Assembly: GCA_013365325.1 (NCBI GenBank)
Contig: JABVXV010000259.1
Coordinates: 26,226 to 90,225, forward strand
Reading direction: 5' to 3'
Length of the DNA: 64,000 nt
Origin: Dipetalonema caudispina
Lineage: Eukaryota > Nematoda > Chromadorea > Rhabditida > Onchocercidae
Shown here: piece by piece, positions 52,903 to 64,000 of the stretch
Layout of the letters: each line of letters starts with the position of its first letter
Numbering within the stretch: position 1 is the stretch's first letter
Made by a program: the position numbers and the translations under genes
The notes under the pieces: model-generated
What the model was told of the DNA's origin: nothing
Database searches by the model: none
What the model saw: the letters and a program-made list of their open reading frames with translations, nothing else

Positions 52903-53997
52903 AGGTCTAAATTACTTATTTTATACGAACAAACAAATTGAATACGTTAAAGAAATAACAGAATACTTGAATAGTACTCGATAAAATATACATCAACTTG
53001 TTTAAAATAATGGCAAATTTGACGAGCTTGAAGTACAAAAATTATTAAATCGTTGCTTGCAAGTGAGCTTATGACAAATTAATTGGAATATTTTGTGAGT
53101 TATTTTGTAAATAATAAATGAAAAAGTGAATTGATTAATATATCCAGTTTTGATTTAAATTATCTGAAATTTTATCTATTTCGTTTTACATTACCGATAA
53201 GGCATGGAATGAAAGTCTAAAATTCTCATGCATATAATATGATCTTAATCTTCATAAATAAATATTGAAAGTTATGTATGAAAGATGAAACGATTCGAAT
53301 ATCACGTGTATACAAATTATGCATCATTAATCAAATGTTTAATGACTAATATTCTAATTGGAAATGCCTAAATCAATTAATTATAGTTCGTAATTGTAGT
53401 GAGGATCACATTTTTTTGTATTAACTGAAAAAAATTTTCAATTATGCGTATTCTGTCAACTGATGAAATTCTATTTAAAAAATGAAGAGAAATGTGTTTT
53501 TTCATTTCTAAAATTATAGAAAATGTTAAAATAATTCTTCCTGCTGTTGTTATATTTTTTTCTACAACTTATACATGAGTTTTTAAATTAAACAAAACTT
53601 AAAATTAATTTCACATTATTATTTTGATAAGTTAAGAACAGTCAAATAATCATTCAATTTTATCAAACAGAAAATGCGAACAAATTTGAAAGACTGTGAC
53701 AAGATTAAGTAAATACGAAATCGAAGGGAATGACGGTTTATCATTTGCATGTTACAACTTCCAATTACGGCATACTTGACATGTTTGCCATGAAGTAGAA
53801 GTAAACCTTGACCTATCAAAATAGGATTAAATCTTTCAAATAAGAGTTCGCATCATATATCGCTGTTTTAATGATTCAGTTAATGTTTCAATTAAATAAT
53901 TTATTCGACTTTTTTGATAATTTATTTTTGCAACCAAATTTTATTACCTACTAAATTATATTTTCTATTTATGAGTTATAATAGAAAGAGCATAATG

Positions 53998-55342
53998 TCA
54001 TTGAAATTTTTGTCTAAATTGATTTTGTAGTAATCTTTTCCACGTAATACTTGTTGCCAAAATCACTAGATGTACGTGTTCCAATTCTCTTTTCAATACA
54101 TCAATTTGGGCCCGTAACGCACCATTCTCCTGTTCAAGAGCAGCCATACGTGTACGATTTTTTGCTTCTTTAGCACGACGTGTCTGACGCGATCTTCGAG
54201 CGGCATCATTATTGCGAATTCGTTGTAATTCTTTCCGTTCGAACTACAACAAACAATTAAAGTTGATGAACCGAGTATTCAAATCCTCATTAATTTATTA
54301 AATACTTGATGGATTTCAAAAACTGTTTATACTTGTTGATTACATGAAATATACGTGTATCACATGTTACGTAACTTCTTTATTTACTTGATTTGTTCGA
54401 ATAATTCTCAAAACTTCTTTCAATATCTGTGAACTATTAAAGAGCAATAACTAATATCCACTTTATTTTTGGATAAAATTAATAGTTACAAAAAGATGTT
54501 GAATCCTGAAAGAATCGTTCAATAGTCAAGTGTCGTGCTGTCCATACTAATTAATTGAATTGTCAAGAACTTGAAGCATCTGTTCATACTTCAGAAGTGC
54601 ACGAACTTCAAAGGATGACGAATTTACTTTTTGGATTCTATTATCTTATTATGAATCAAATGTTTTTTCTTCATTCCTCTTCTTAGCTTTCTTCTTCTTC
54701 ATTCTTCTAAAAAATTGAATCTTGATAAACTAACTGTTATAAAATCGATTGTTTTAGTTTTTTCTTCTTCGCTGTTATTATTATTGATCGTTGAGCTACT
54801 AAAATGATAGAAATAATGGAACTATGAACAAGAAATTATTCTTTAATTTTCTAAATCTCAAATTTTACAAAAAATTCTACCTCAACGTGATTTGAAACTT
54901 TAAAAATTGGAATTATAACGCAAAACATGAAAGGGTGTAACTACTCCAATTCTATTTTATTTTCCATTTGTTCAAGATTCTCCAGTATTTTGAAGTATTT
55001 TTACAAAGTTTTAATTCTTGATTAATTCTTTTTGTAAGTCTGAATAAAAGACAAATTGATTGGAGTTAAGAATTGCATGGAAGCATTAAATTTTGTAGCT
55101 ATAACAAAATTATTTGTGATGGAATGAGGTTTTTTCACTTTCCTATTCTTTGAAATTTGGTATCTTTTCAAACGATACAAACATTTCATCTTTGCAACTG
55201 TTGCAAAAGTTTTTCTTTTTAACTTGGAAAAATAATTCGAGGAATTCGAAAGCGGATATTTTACTTGCCTGAAATCCGAAATATCGCACGATGAATGCAA
55301 GTCTTTTGGTGAATTCATCATGTTGCTATAAAGCTCCATCAT
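53998..55342 (-). CDS. bZIP transcription factor, PAR/CES-2-like
   Basis: A sequence-specific nuclear factor that should bind DNA as a dimer. Exon 55342-55265 encodes MMELYSNMM onward to DFRQ and directly follows AAATTTCAG. Exon 54243-53998 (TTGTAG acceptor, same phase) encodes the whole bZIP domain to a TGA. The basic region NNDAARRSRQTRRAKE carries the invariant Asn, two Ala, Ser and Arg. The NN-x-AA-xx-SR pattern is that of PAR, CES-2 and NFIL3 proteins. The zipper follows with Leu in heptads (MAALEQENGALRAQIDVLKR). The two exons give about 107 residues, short for the family, so a further 5' exon is likely; a candidate is at 56064-56120. No transactivation region is recognisable. ATF-2-type naming is possible, so no symbol is given. 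Confidence 0.8.
54366..54375. promoter_or_regulatory. GTTACGTAAC palindrome inside the bZIP gene intron
   Basis: A perfect match to RTTACGTAAY, the site known for PAR/CES-2/NFIL3-type bZIP dimers, lies in the intron of a gene encoding such a protein. The octamer core also occurs at 7862, 19227 and 56001, close to chance expectation for this AT content, so the link is weak. Confidence 0.3.
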
Positions 55343-56000
55343 CTGAAATTTAATTAAAAAATAACTTTAGAAAACATTGCAATTAAATTATTAGCAAGTG
55401 AAAATCTGTTAAATTATTCATTTAACAGTTTCTCAATATATTCAGTGGGAAAAAGAAAGTCAATTGACCTTAAAGATGTGACAAAGCAAGATAATGACAA
55501 TTAAGATATGAAAAATGAAAGAAAAAAATAATAATAGCCGATGGTTCTCTTTTTTACTTACTGTTTAATTTAGCGAAGGACAATGAGTATGAAAAAAACC
55601 CATTTATCAAAAAGTTTTGCATCTTCATCAATTCGGGAAACGCACAATAGAATGATGATATTAGAATTTTTGGCGAGTAAAATGAAAATTTTAAAATTTG
55701 CACTTAAAATTTCAAATCTACGTTTCATTCATATTTTAATTGTGTGGAAAGTTATCAAAATTTAAATATAACTCGGAAAAATCAAATATACAAAAGAATT
55801 GTTCTTAATTAAGAAGACAAGAAATTTAATGAAGAAAGAAAAAGAATGTATTGTGTTATCGCATAGCTGCTTAGAGTAGAAAGAATAATTCATCATTGAA
55901 TTTGAATCAATGGATACGAAAGAATATGACGCCAAAAAAAAGATATGAACGTTACCGATCTTCTTGTCATCAAAAAGCTTACGGTTGACCCAATCGTTGC

Positions 56001-56120
56001 TTACGTAATAGGTTGAGAACTACTCGGCAAATAATATTCCCCGGCAATGCATCGTATTACTACCGTTGATTGCACCATCAAAAACGAACGAGACCTATCT
56101 TGAAAGTTCACATCATCCAT
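56001..56120 (-). CDS. Possible 5' exon of the bZIP gene
   Basis: A minus-strand frame starting MDDVNFQDRSRSFLMVQST, in GC-richer DNA with a purine-rich lead (GGGAAGATGG). It can join the exon at 55342 in phase through a GTAGTA donor after 56064, adding 19 residues. Unspliced, it ends at TAA after 39 codons. The better-looking donor ACGTAAGC at its end is out of phase with the bZIP frame. The assignment is inference. Confidence 0.3.
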   Translation of the reverse strand: MDDVNFQDRSRSFLMVQSTVVIRCIAGEYYLPSSSQPIT

Positions 56121-58413
56121 CTTCCCTCCTCCTTCCTTTATTCGCCTCCTCAATTTCTTATATGCTATGCAACAATTAAGAAGTTATGAAACATAAATTT
56201 TGAATTTCAAAAGTACCAAAATCATACACTCCAAATTATTGATATCGTTATTAAAAGTTGTTTAAATATATGTAAAAAGATATAAAAGTTAAGTATTAAT
56301 TTTAAACATTTCAAATTTCTGTTTTCAACATCACGACCATTAGAAAGTATTTATTTCTTGAAGAAGGAAAAAATGATTTTATGATTATTTTGTGGTTTCG
56401 TTGGAGAAGTGGTGATAATTTAATTAGTTGATTTCGTTAGAAATTTACCCTATTTTCCAAATCCTTAATTTTCAAAGTTCTAAAACTTTTAATATAATTA
56501 AATACTTTCCGAAATTTCCGTGAGCAAATAGTAAATCTCCATCATTCAACGTATGAATGAACATACTCTAACGAAATGAGAAGTAAAGCTTGTTATACAA
56601 AATAATACTGAGATATCTTATTGCTGGGTTTCCTGGAAAAAAAATCTTAAAAACGTATCAAAAAATATAGCTGTATCTGCAGTTTAATAGAATCCCATGA
56701 TCATATTTTAGCCTAACGTGTTTTTCTTTTTTTTGGGGACATAAAGAAAATTAAGTTCTTAAATTTTAATGGAAAATTAAAAAATTAGCGTGACATTGTG
56801 ATAGGTCATAAGAATTCAGCAAAAAAAAGTTCATTATTAACTTTCACTATTAGTCTTCACTTCCGGTTTTTAAATTAGAAAAAACGACTGTTTTCAAGTA
56901 AAAATAACAGTGTTATAGCGTTAAATGAAGAAATTTGAAGAAATATCTTCCTCAATATGGTAAAAATGATTTGAGTCCTATACATTCTCAATATCTTTCA
57001 AAATATGATTTGGAATATCAGAAAAATTCTTTTTTTTTTTTCTTTTTTTCTGGGTGGACGGGACAATACGACGATAGAGCAAAACAATGATTTAAAGCAG
57101 CTAATTAATTTTCACATATGATAGTGAATGTACTTAATTGTTTATGTAGTATTCTAACAAAATAATCAAATTTGAGCGAAAGATAAAACCATCAGAATGC
57201 TGCTATATTACAAAAATATCTTAGTAATACTAGCAGCAGTGTTTTTAAAATAATATTATCAAAATATCTCCAAATCTTGCACGAAATATCGAATTGATAT
57301 TAGAAATCATTTTCTCAATAATAACATTTCGATGTCAGTAAATATTTTACAGAAATATCAGAATAATATCAAAAACACCATATCTTTCTGATAATTATAC
57401 TTTTATTTTGCATTAAATGCTATTGTTCCAATGGTATTAATAATATTAACATAACAAGTCTTTCAGGATAATTATAAGGATAATTCAATAATATTACCAT
57501 ATCTTTCGATTGAAACAGTAACAAATGTAATGATGTAAGGTTTGAATGTTTGGAAAATATGATCGAATCAATGGATTATCACGAGGGATAAATCAATAAA
57601 TGAAATCCATTTCGGATTACTGTTGAATTACTATGAATACAAATCAGTGTTGAATTATCATGTATTTCTTTTTAAAAAATGCTAAAGTTTTAATGCATAA
57701 AAAATAATAGAAAAGTAGGAAGGTACGAAATTTGTATCATAATACATTGCGAATTCCTATCACTCCATGATTTCGCGGGAATAAAATTTTCATGATGGGA
57801 TCAGAGCTTTCATAAATACGGCACATGAAATTATAAACATTAATTGCTCTTTGTCTTCCTTTCGTTAATTGAAAAGTATGAAATTCAAGGTAAATTTTCG
57901 AGGATTACATGTTGTTGTTGTTCAGAAAAAAAGGTAACATAAGAATTATGTGATTAAATGTGAAGTTTAAAAATTATTCAAATCGTTTTATTAAGTTCTA
58001 TTTATATCTTTTTTGTTTTTGGGTTTTTTTCTTTCACAGCTTTTTTGTTTCAATTTGAGACAACCTTAATTCGGAATGAAATTTTTTGTTTAATTTTTGT
58101 TCCAATATTTAACGAATCCTTAATGTAAATATGAATTAGGTTTTCTTCTGACTTGCTCTTGAGATTTAAATTGATCTTTTTCTCTTCATGGTTTTTAGTT
58201 AGACTTTCATTTAAGTCCGATCTACATTTATTTGTTATTTAAATCTTTTAAGATGGATAACTATTGTGGATTATGAGAGTTCGATATTTTCAGAATTATG
58301 TGTGTAAATAGCTTTTATCCTTGTACTGATAGACATTGAGCGAAGGAACTGCAACTTTCTCTAAAAACTCTCGAAGGAACTTGAAGACGGTATATGATTG
58401 AAACGCATAAGTA
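56121..58413. other. Intergenic region between the bZIP and ENT genes
   Basis: About 2.3 kb of divergent upstream DNA. No exon is seen. From 57.0 to 57.5 kb it is rich in scattered AATATC and ATATTA motifs without a clean period. A TTTTCAG at 58287-58293 could be the ENT trans-splice acceptor, in which case two very short upstream open frames (ATG at 58297 and 58394) precede the ENT start. Confidence 0.55.
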
Positions 58414-61400
58414 ATGAATACATATCAAGTGCTGATATTTGCCGCATTCATGTTTATTTCTGCGACAAGTGTGTTGCCGTGGAATTTATTCATAAATGCA
58501 CATGAAGTATGCCAATGTTATCACTACAAATGATTAAAATAATATGAATTGAAAGATTATTGGTAGGAGCAGGACATGTACCTGGGATCTCCAGGCAAAC
58601 CCAGACAATATCACAATTTGTCAATCTGTAATCAGATATTGACTACTGAGTGGATTAAACATAAATATTGACCAAATTGTTTCGTAAGTTATTTTCACGA
58701 ATATTCGATGCTTCAGTTTTTTTTTTTTCTCTCCCTCTGCTTTAAAAAAGACTACTCTTTTTCAGTATTATCACTATAAGTTACGCAATGTTACCGAGAA
58801 TATAACTTTAATTGATAAAAAAGATGATGACACCGAACTACAGCGTTCCTACGAAGGCTGGGTTACGCTTACAGGTGGTGTTTCATGCGCCTTTGGTTCG
58901 GGAATAAATTTTTTGGCAACAGGACGGTAAGATTTTTGAATTCCTAGATTTCAAAACGAAACTTAGACTTTTGCATTTTACTTGCTTTGAACCCTGTTGC
59001 GTTATTAGTAATCGTTGAAAATGGTTAAAGTTTCTGTCTATAGGAAAGTAGTCATATTAAAAGATAACACCTTCTCATCTTTTATAACGTATGATCTTGC
59101 TGTAATTGTTCAAGTATTTCTCTACGAACCGATTATGTAACTGTTTAAATTAACGTGGTAGACCTAAGCCTTCTCTTTCAATTTGTTTAAGACCTCGGAA
59201 ATATACCAAGTCATGCACGCTACTCTATCCTTTTCTTAAGAACAAATATTCAAGACAAGACTGATTTCAGCAAGAAAACCCTTGCTGTATTTTCCATCAA
59301 AACTTTTATCATATTTTCTTTTCATATTGGGACATTCGTTACGAATACGAGCAGGCCATACGATCGTACTATTGGCACTTGTCCCTACGGTTTTATTAAC
59401 ATATATCAATACTGACGCATGTATGCTTCTCATTAGCTTCTTTTGTGAATACAAGTTTAATTAATTCTAACATTTAATTTCAATTACTTTTACCATTCTT
59501 TTAAATAATTTATTTGATAAGTACTGTAATTTTATTAGTATTATTTATAGCTCAGCTAGCTTTCTTCTGTATTTCGATGTTGCTCGCTTCATTAGCCAGT
59601 TTTGGTTCCATTGGTTTGATTGCTTGTGGTCTTTTGGGATTATCAGCGAAGTTTCCATCTAAAAATGTAATTTTTCTTTCTTTGAGATTTGATCCATATT
59701 TTTAGGTAATTTTTGAAATTTATCGTTTTCGTACTTTGATCATTTTAAAAATTATATCATTAGTTCTTCTTTTTTCTGTCTCGTTAAAATTTTTTCTAAG
59801 ATAGGGCATACCGTCACTATCACGTTGACACAAAAAATTTTGGAGTGCTGAACACTTAAGTTCAGGTTTTTTATGCATTTTCGAATGTTTTTTTAATGCA
59901 TTTGTTCCCGTTGCAGGTACAAGCAGTAATGATTGGTCAATCGGTGGCTGGGATTTTGAGTTCGCTGTTGAGCATTGTTTGCCAAAGTTTAGCAGCTAAT
60001 GCCCTTGTGAATGGTCGTTTATTCTTTGTGATTGCCTTCATTTGGACTGTTCTGAGTGTTTTGTTTTATGAATTATTGATTCGATCGAAAGGAATCGACT
60101 CCTTACTTGCTGAAGAAGGTAGTCGAGTTGACGAGTGTTCTGATCAACGGCTTCTTGGTATTTTTTTCTTTGATTTCCGATCTCTTCTTGTTTAAACAGA
60201 GCTCTTCTATCTAATCTAATTCGTTGGATTTCGCTTTTTTATTGGTGGTTTTTTGATGAATCCCTTATTATAAAGACAAAGTTTTTCTTTTCTGGATTAA
60301 GTAATCCACATATGGGTGCAAAAGAACTTCAACTTGGAATATGGTATGCATACTTGAATGTAAAACGGAAATTTGCTACCCCAAATAGTAGAGAACAAGT
60401 TAATGCTGTTCAATTCAGGCTTAACATCAAGTTTTTTATATTTAGATAATGTTGACAACACTTTAGAAGCAGATGAATCTCCGCTTCATTTGCGGTCTGT
60501 AGAAACTCATTCGTTGTGGAGTGACGCGGAACAAATATGGAAAAAAGTGAGTCCATAGGATTGCTTTCTGCATCTTTGTTTTTATAGTTCCACCCTTTTT
60601 TTGGACAAATAAAAGTGAAAAAATGTTAAGAGACCTTTCTGATCTTCCAATGCTATCTTGTTAGTGTTGAAGGAGATGCTCTGAAATATTCTCGAATTCC
60701 ATAAAAAAAGATTTGGTATCCTCACTGCCATTATTTTAAATTTCATAAACCAGCTTTGTGTATACTTACTAAAAGCGATTTACTGAAGCAATGTATTATT
60801 CATTTTAGACTAGGACGGAGTGGTGGGCTGGTTTTATCGTTTTTTTCGGTACTGTGACAGCTTTCCCAGCTATATCATCTTTGGTTCAAACAACTGCAAA
60901 AAATCTAGTCTGGAAAAGTAAGTATATTAAGTTCATATCAATTAACTTCTATAAAACCGGTACTGAAGAGAAGCATAGGAGGCAAGATTAAGTTTTTCTT
61001 ATGTGTCTGTATCTATATAGTCATTTTTCGAATTGAAGAATTGAAACGATTAAAATTAGGAGTTTGAGTATCTGGACTGAAGAAGAAGAAATAACTATGC
61101 GGAAAACTACTTGAATTATTTGTGTATATATCTCGTGCGGATGTATCTGGTTACCTCAACTGCACATGCAACATATCGAAAAAAAAAAAAGAAACTGCGA
61201 TTCTATTTATTAGAAGTCGCTTAATCAGAAGATAAAATAGGACTAACTTAACGCGATGTGATTATGGTGACTCTACTAATACTAAATATGATTTGTTCGA
61301 TTATTGTAGTCAAGTCGTTACAGCAAAATGAATAAACAGTAATATAACTCTAAATGGATTAGTTACCGTAGTATTCAGTGTAATGCGTTGATAACGATAC

Positions 61401-63551
61401 AAAATAATCGAGAGAAACTGAATCAGGTTTTGTATGGATTTAAAAAAATGATGGATATCACTGGAAAGTATTTCCTTGTGGAAATGATGAATTTACGGGT
61501 GGTGATAGTAGTTATTGCTTTGTTCTTCTGAAATCTCTCATTGAAACCATCTTTTGCAGATTATTTTTCATCTCTCGCATGCTTCTTATTATTTAATTGT
61601 GGTGATGCATTGGGTCGTGTAGTTGTGAATTTCATGAGACTGGTAAGTTATCAATTTTATCAACTAATTAATAAATTGAATAATTAAGACGGAACAATTG
61701 ACATCATTGGCACTCCTCAAGGCGTTTCTATTTGTTCATTTGTGATATGCTTCTTACAAAAGATGCGTTGATACAAAGTACTCGGGCAGATTTGATGTGT
61801 TGACAAGTTGTCCATAAATCTTAATCATCAGAGTCAGGTGGTCGATAAGTATCTCCAGATGCAAATGCATATTGTAAATAGGTGTATTAGATGAGATTGA
61901 CAAACTTGTTTCGATGAATTCATCAGTGCTTAGCTTGTCGGAGAAAATACAGTATGTATAACTTCAAAATACTTCAGAACGATAAATTTGCATATTTTAT
62001 AGTAGCAGCACTATTAATGATTTAGATTGCAGAATTAATAAGCTTTCACAATATGTGACCAATATAAGACTGGCAATAATTTAACAAATGTAGGAGTATG
62101 AAGGATTCCGGAATCTGTTTTCGAAACTTTACTGGTTACACATTTTGGAAGGTTTATTAATTCTTAGACAAGCACGGTGTATCAAATATACATATAATTT
62201 CATTTGTAACTGTTTATCAAGCTGAGTTACGTCGGCTAACTTAGAGAACAACAGCTGCAATATAATTCTAAAATGGCTAAATGATTTTATAGTAATTCGT
62301 ATTTGTCGGTCTAATAGCTATGACCCTCATCCAACTCCATTTTCCATGACATGAAGCTAGATTATCGCATAAAATACAAAATGAGCTCGTAATCTCGCTT
62401 TTTTCTACAATTATTGTGACTGCCAATTTCAGAGTGGGAAAGCCTTGATAACGCTGTCGTTTCTTCGGCTGCTAGCTGTTCCAGTGTTTTTTTTCTGCAA
62501 TATTAATCCACGTTATCATTCTGTGACATTATTTCGAAGTGATGAAGTTTTTATTTCAACAATGATATTGTTCTCTATTTCAAATGGCTTCCTCTTTACA
62601 ACAGCAGCTGTTAATGCGACAAGGTAAATCTTTCTCTTTCTTTTTTTTTTTTTTTTTTTGAAAGCAAATTCAACCTTATTTCGGTTTATATTTTATTTTG
62701 CTTAAGTATATGTGTAGACATACATAAAAATGCACATTGCATATACAAATACACATATTTGTTTCTAAAAACGTCTGTATATGATATGCGTGTTTATGTG
62801 TGTCAAAGAGTTAGATGTAGCTTAAATTTTGAAGAAAAAAATCTGATCGCACTTGAAGTCCATCCATCCTGGACTTCTGGTTACACGATCGTTTTTCCCA
62901 CTAAATCTAACGAAATGGTTTGTCGTAATGTGGGTAAGTTGCCGAAAAGGCTACTTCAAAAGCTTCAAATAATTCGGAAAAATTGGATGGCGAGGCATAG
63001 CCTGACTGGTGCCACCGTTAGACTTATAATGGCTGAGCGAAAGTTTGAATCGTTAACATTAGCGTCCTTTTTGTACCGTATATATAGGCGTGTATCAGAT
63101 TAGTTTACTACATATTAGAAGATCATTGATATTTCACTATTATCAAAATTCTCGTTCCATCTAATAATTAGTTTAAGCTACTAGTTATCAGCCAACGCGA
63201 TACATACATCCAATAATACTCTGGTTGTTTGTGTACTGACTGTTTTTTATTTGATCCTGATCAGGGCAAATTAATGCTATTTTATTCATTTCGGCAGTCG
63301 CTTGATAAAGATTGACATCAGTTTACATGATTTCCTAGGATATTCTGTTACTGCTATCTTTCTACAGCAACACATTAAACGTCTTACTATTCAAAACAAT
63401 CTACCTGTTTGATGAATTATTTTTCCTTAAATATTCCAGCAAAGTGCATGCTGAGCTACGTGAATTGGCTGGAAGCATATTTGGATTCATGGCAGTAATT
63501 TCAACACTGTGTGGCTCGCTGATTGGCTTACTACTGGTTAAAGTTATGTGA
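58414..63551 (+). CDS. Equilibrative nucleoside transporter (ENT/SLC29 family)
   Basis: Facilitates nucleoside or nucleobase movement across membranes. Ten exons: 58414-58506, 58766-58874, 59271-59420, 59551-59666, 59917-60157, 60419-60546, 60809-60917, 61560-61642, 62433-62623 and 63440-63551, giving 443 residues. Family marks in order: SVLPWNLFINAHE (TM1), an N-glycosylated loop (NVT, NIT), a TM2-3 region ending in LRIRAGHTIVLL, GLLGLSAKFPSKN then VQAVMIGQSVAGILSSLLS (TM4-5), a long hydrophilic central loop, TAFPAISSLVQT (TM7), LLFNCGDALGR (TM8), SNGFLFTT (TM10) and a TM11 with GSLIGLLL. An in-frame stop just before 58414 supports this start. Two junctions have alternatives: the second exon may extend to 58926 and the fifth may end at 60118. 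A polyadenylation signal is at 63752. Confidence 0.92.
62786..63103 (+). CDS. Unexplained 105-codon open frame inside the last ENT intron
   Basis: An ATG-started frame (MRVYVCQRVRCSLNFEEKN onward) lies within the 62624-63439 intron and ends at TAG. It is the longest frame with balanced composition outside the recognised genes, with Arg/Lys-rich content and Trp. It has no recognised domain and no splice evidence. It could be a nested gene, an exon of an alternative transcript, or chance. Confidence 0.2.
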   Translation: MRVYVCQRVRCSLNFEEKNLIALEVHPSWTSGYTIVFPTKSNEMVCRNVGKLPKRLLQKLQIIRKNWMARHSLTGATVRLIMAERKFESLTLASFLYRIYRRVSD

Positions 63552-64000
63552 AACGAATGAAAGTTTTCAAACAAATAGTCCTTTTTTATTAAAAAAATTT
63601 CCGAGCAAAAAATGTTCTAAACGATCGCCATGGACGTTAGTGTATTGTCAAAAATGGTGACATTCCTACGAGTAAGGTAATCATACATAGCTTATACCTC
63701 AATAATCACATTATGATTTCTATGCATCTAATTTAATTTCTATTTAATTATAATAAAATCAGTGTCCCTGGATAGACCGTGTAGAAAATAAACAAAGCTA
63801 TTATGATTAATACGACCATCATAGAGTGGCGCAGTTACACTCATAGGACGGCCTGGGACTCACTGGAGTTGTAGACAAGGCATTTTTTAAATTGACGAAA
63901 CTTTAGCGATAGTAACTTGGTGAATGTTGGTTGAACGACGATTATATATGAGTGAGGAAGTTTTACTCATCGGTTTAATTACCCAAGTTTGAGGTAATTG
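63552..64000. other. 3' flank of the ENT gene
   Basis: Contains two AATAAA signals (63752 and 63786). GC rises from about 63.8 kb to the edge (for example GGACGGCCTGGGACTCACTGG), which could be the start of another feature cut by the window. I could not assign it. Confidence 0.5.

Overview
The window looks like a nematode chromosome, most likely a spirurid or filarial-like species. The sequence is very AT-rich with long homopolymers. It has many short exons with TTTCAG-type acceptors and long AT-rich introns. Several first coding exons have a TTTCAG-like acceptor just upstream of the first ATG, which fits spliced-leader trans-splicing. The recognisable genes are animal genes. The species is inferred, not shown. 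Gene models were built by hand: exon joins were accepted when frame, splice sites and family homology agreed.

Layout, left to right. (1) 334-2222, minus: 5' part of an Arp3 gene (actin nucleation) that runs off the left edge and contains a GC-AG intron. (2) 6679-11834, plus: a complete peptidyl-hydroxyglycine amidating lyase (neuropeptide amidation), divergent from Arp3, with a perfect CRE octamer upstream. (3) 18.4-29.0 kb: a tandem segmental duplication. Each copy holds a LIV-1-type ZIP zinc transporter (18747-21207 and 24414-27212). A stretch of about 700 bp covering the last intron, last exon and 3' UTR shows no difference between copies, while the 5' exons are clearly diverged. The second ZIP has a hugely expanded His-rich loop. 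Downstream lies the 3' end of an unrecognised minus-strand gene (28759-29145), of which the first duplicate carries only an orphan last exon (22234-22325). (4) 30241-32295, plus: a tentative two-exon small membrane protein. (5) 32472-38750, minus: a complete ten-exon SLC22-type organic ion transporter. (6) 40827-42198, plus: a tentative three-exon small secreted Cys-containing protein. (7) 42.2-52.7 kb: a long stretch with no gene I can support, rich in simple repeats and holding a duplicated palindrome. (8) 53998-55342, minus: a PAR/CES-2-like bZIP factor with a possible 5' exon near 56.1 kb. (9) 58414-63551, plus: a complete ENT-family nucleoside transporter with alternative donor possibilities.

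The genes do not form one pathway. They look like ordinary neighbours, apart from the ZIP tandem pair, which is one evolutionary unit. The most notable feature is that cluster: a duplication with a breakpoint inside a neighbouring gene's intron, apparent gene conversion of the 3' halves, and divergence concentrated in a metal-binding His loop and in a flanking minisatellite.
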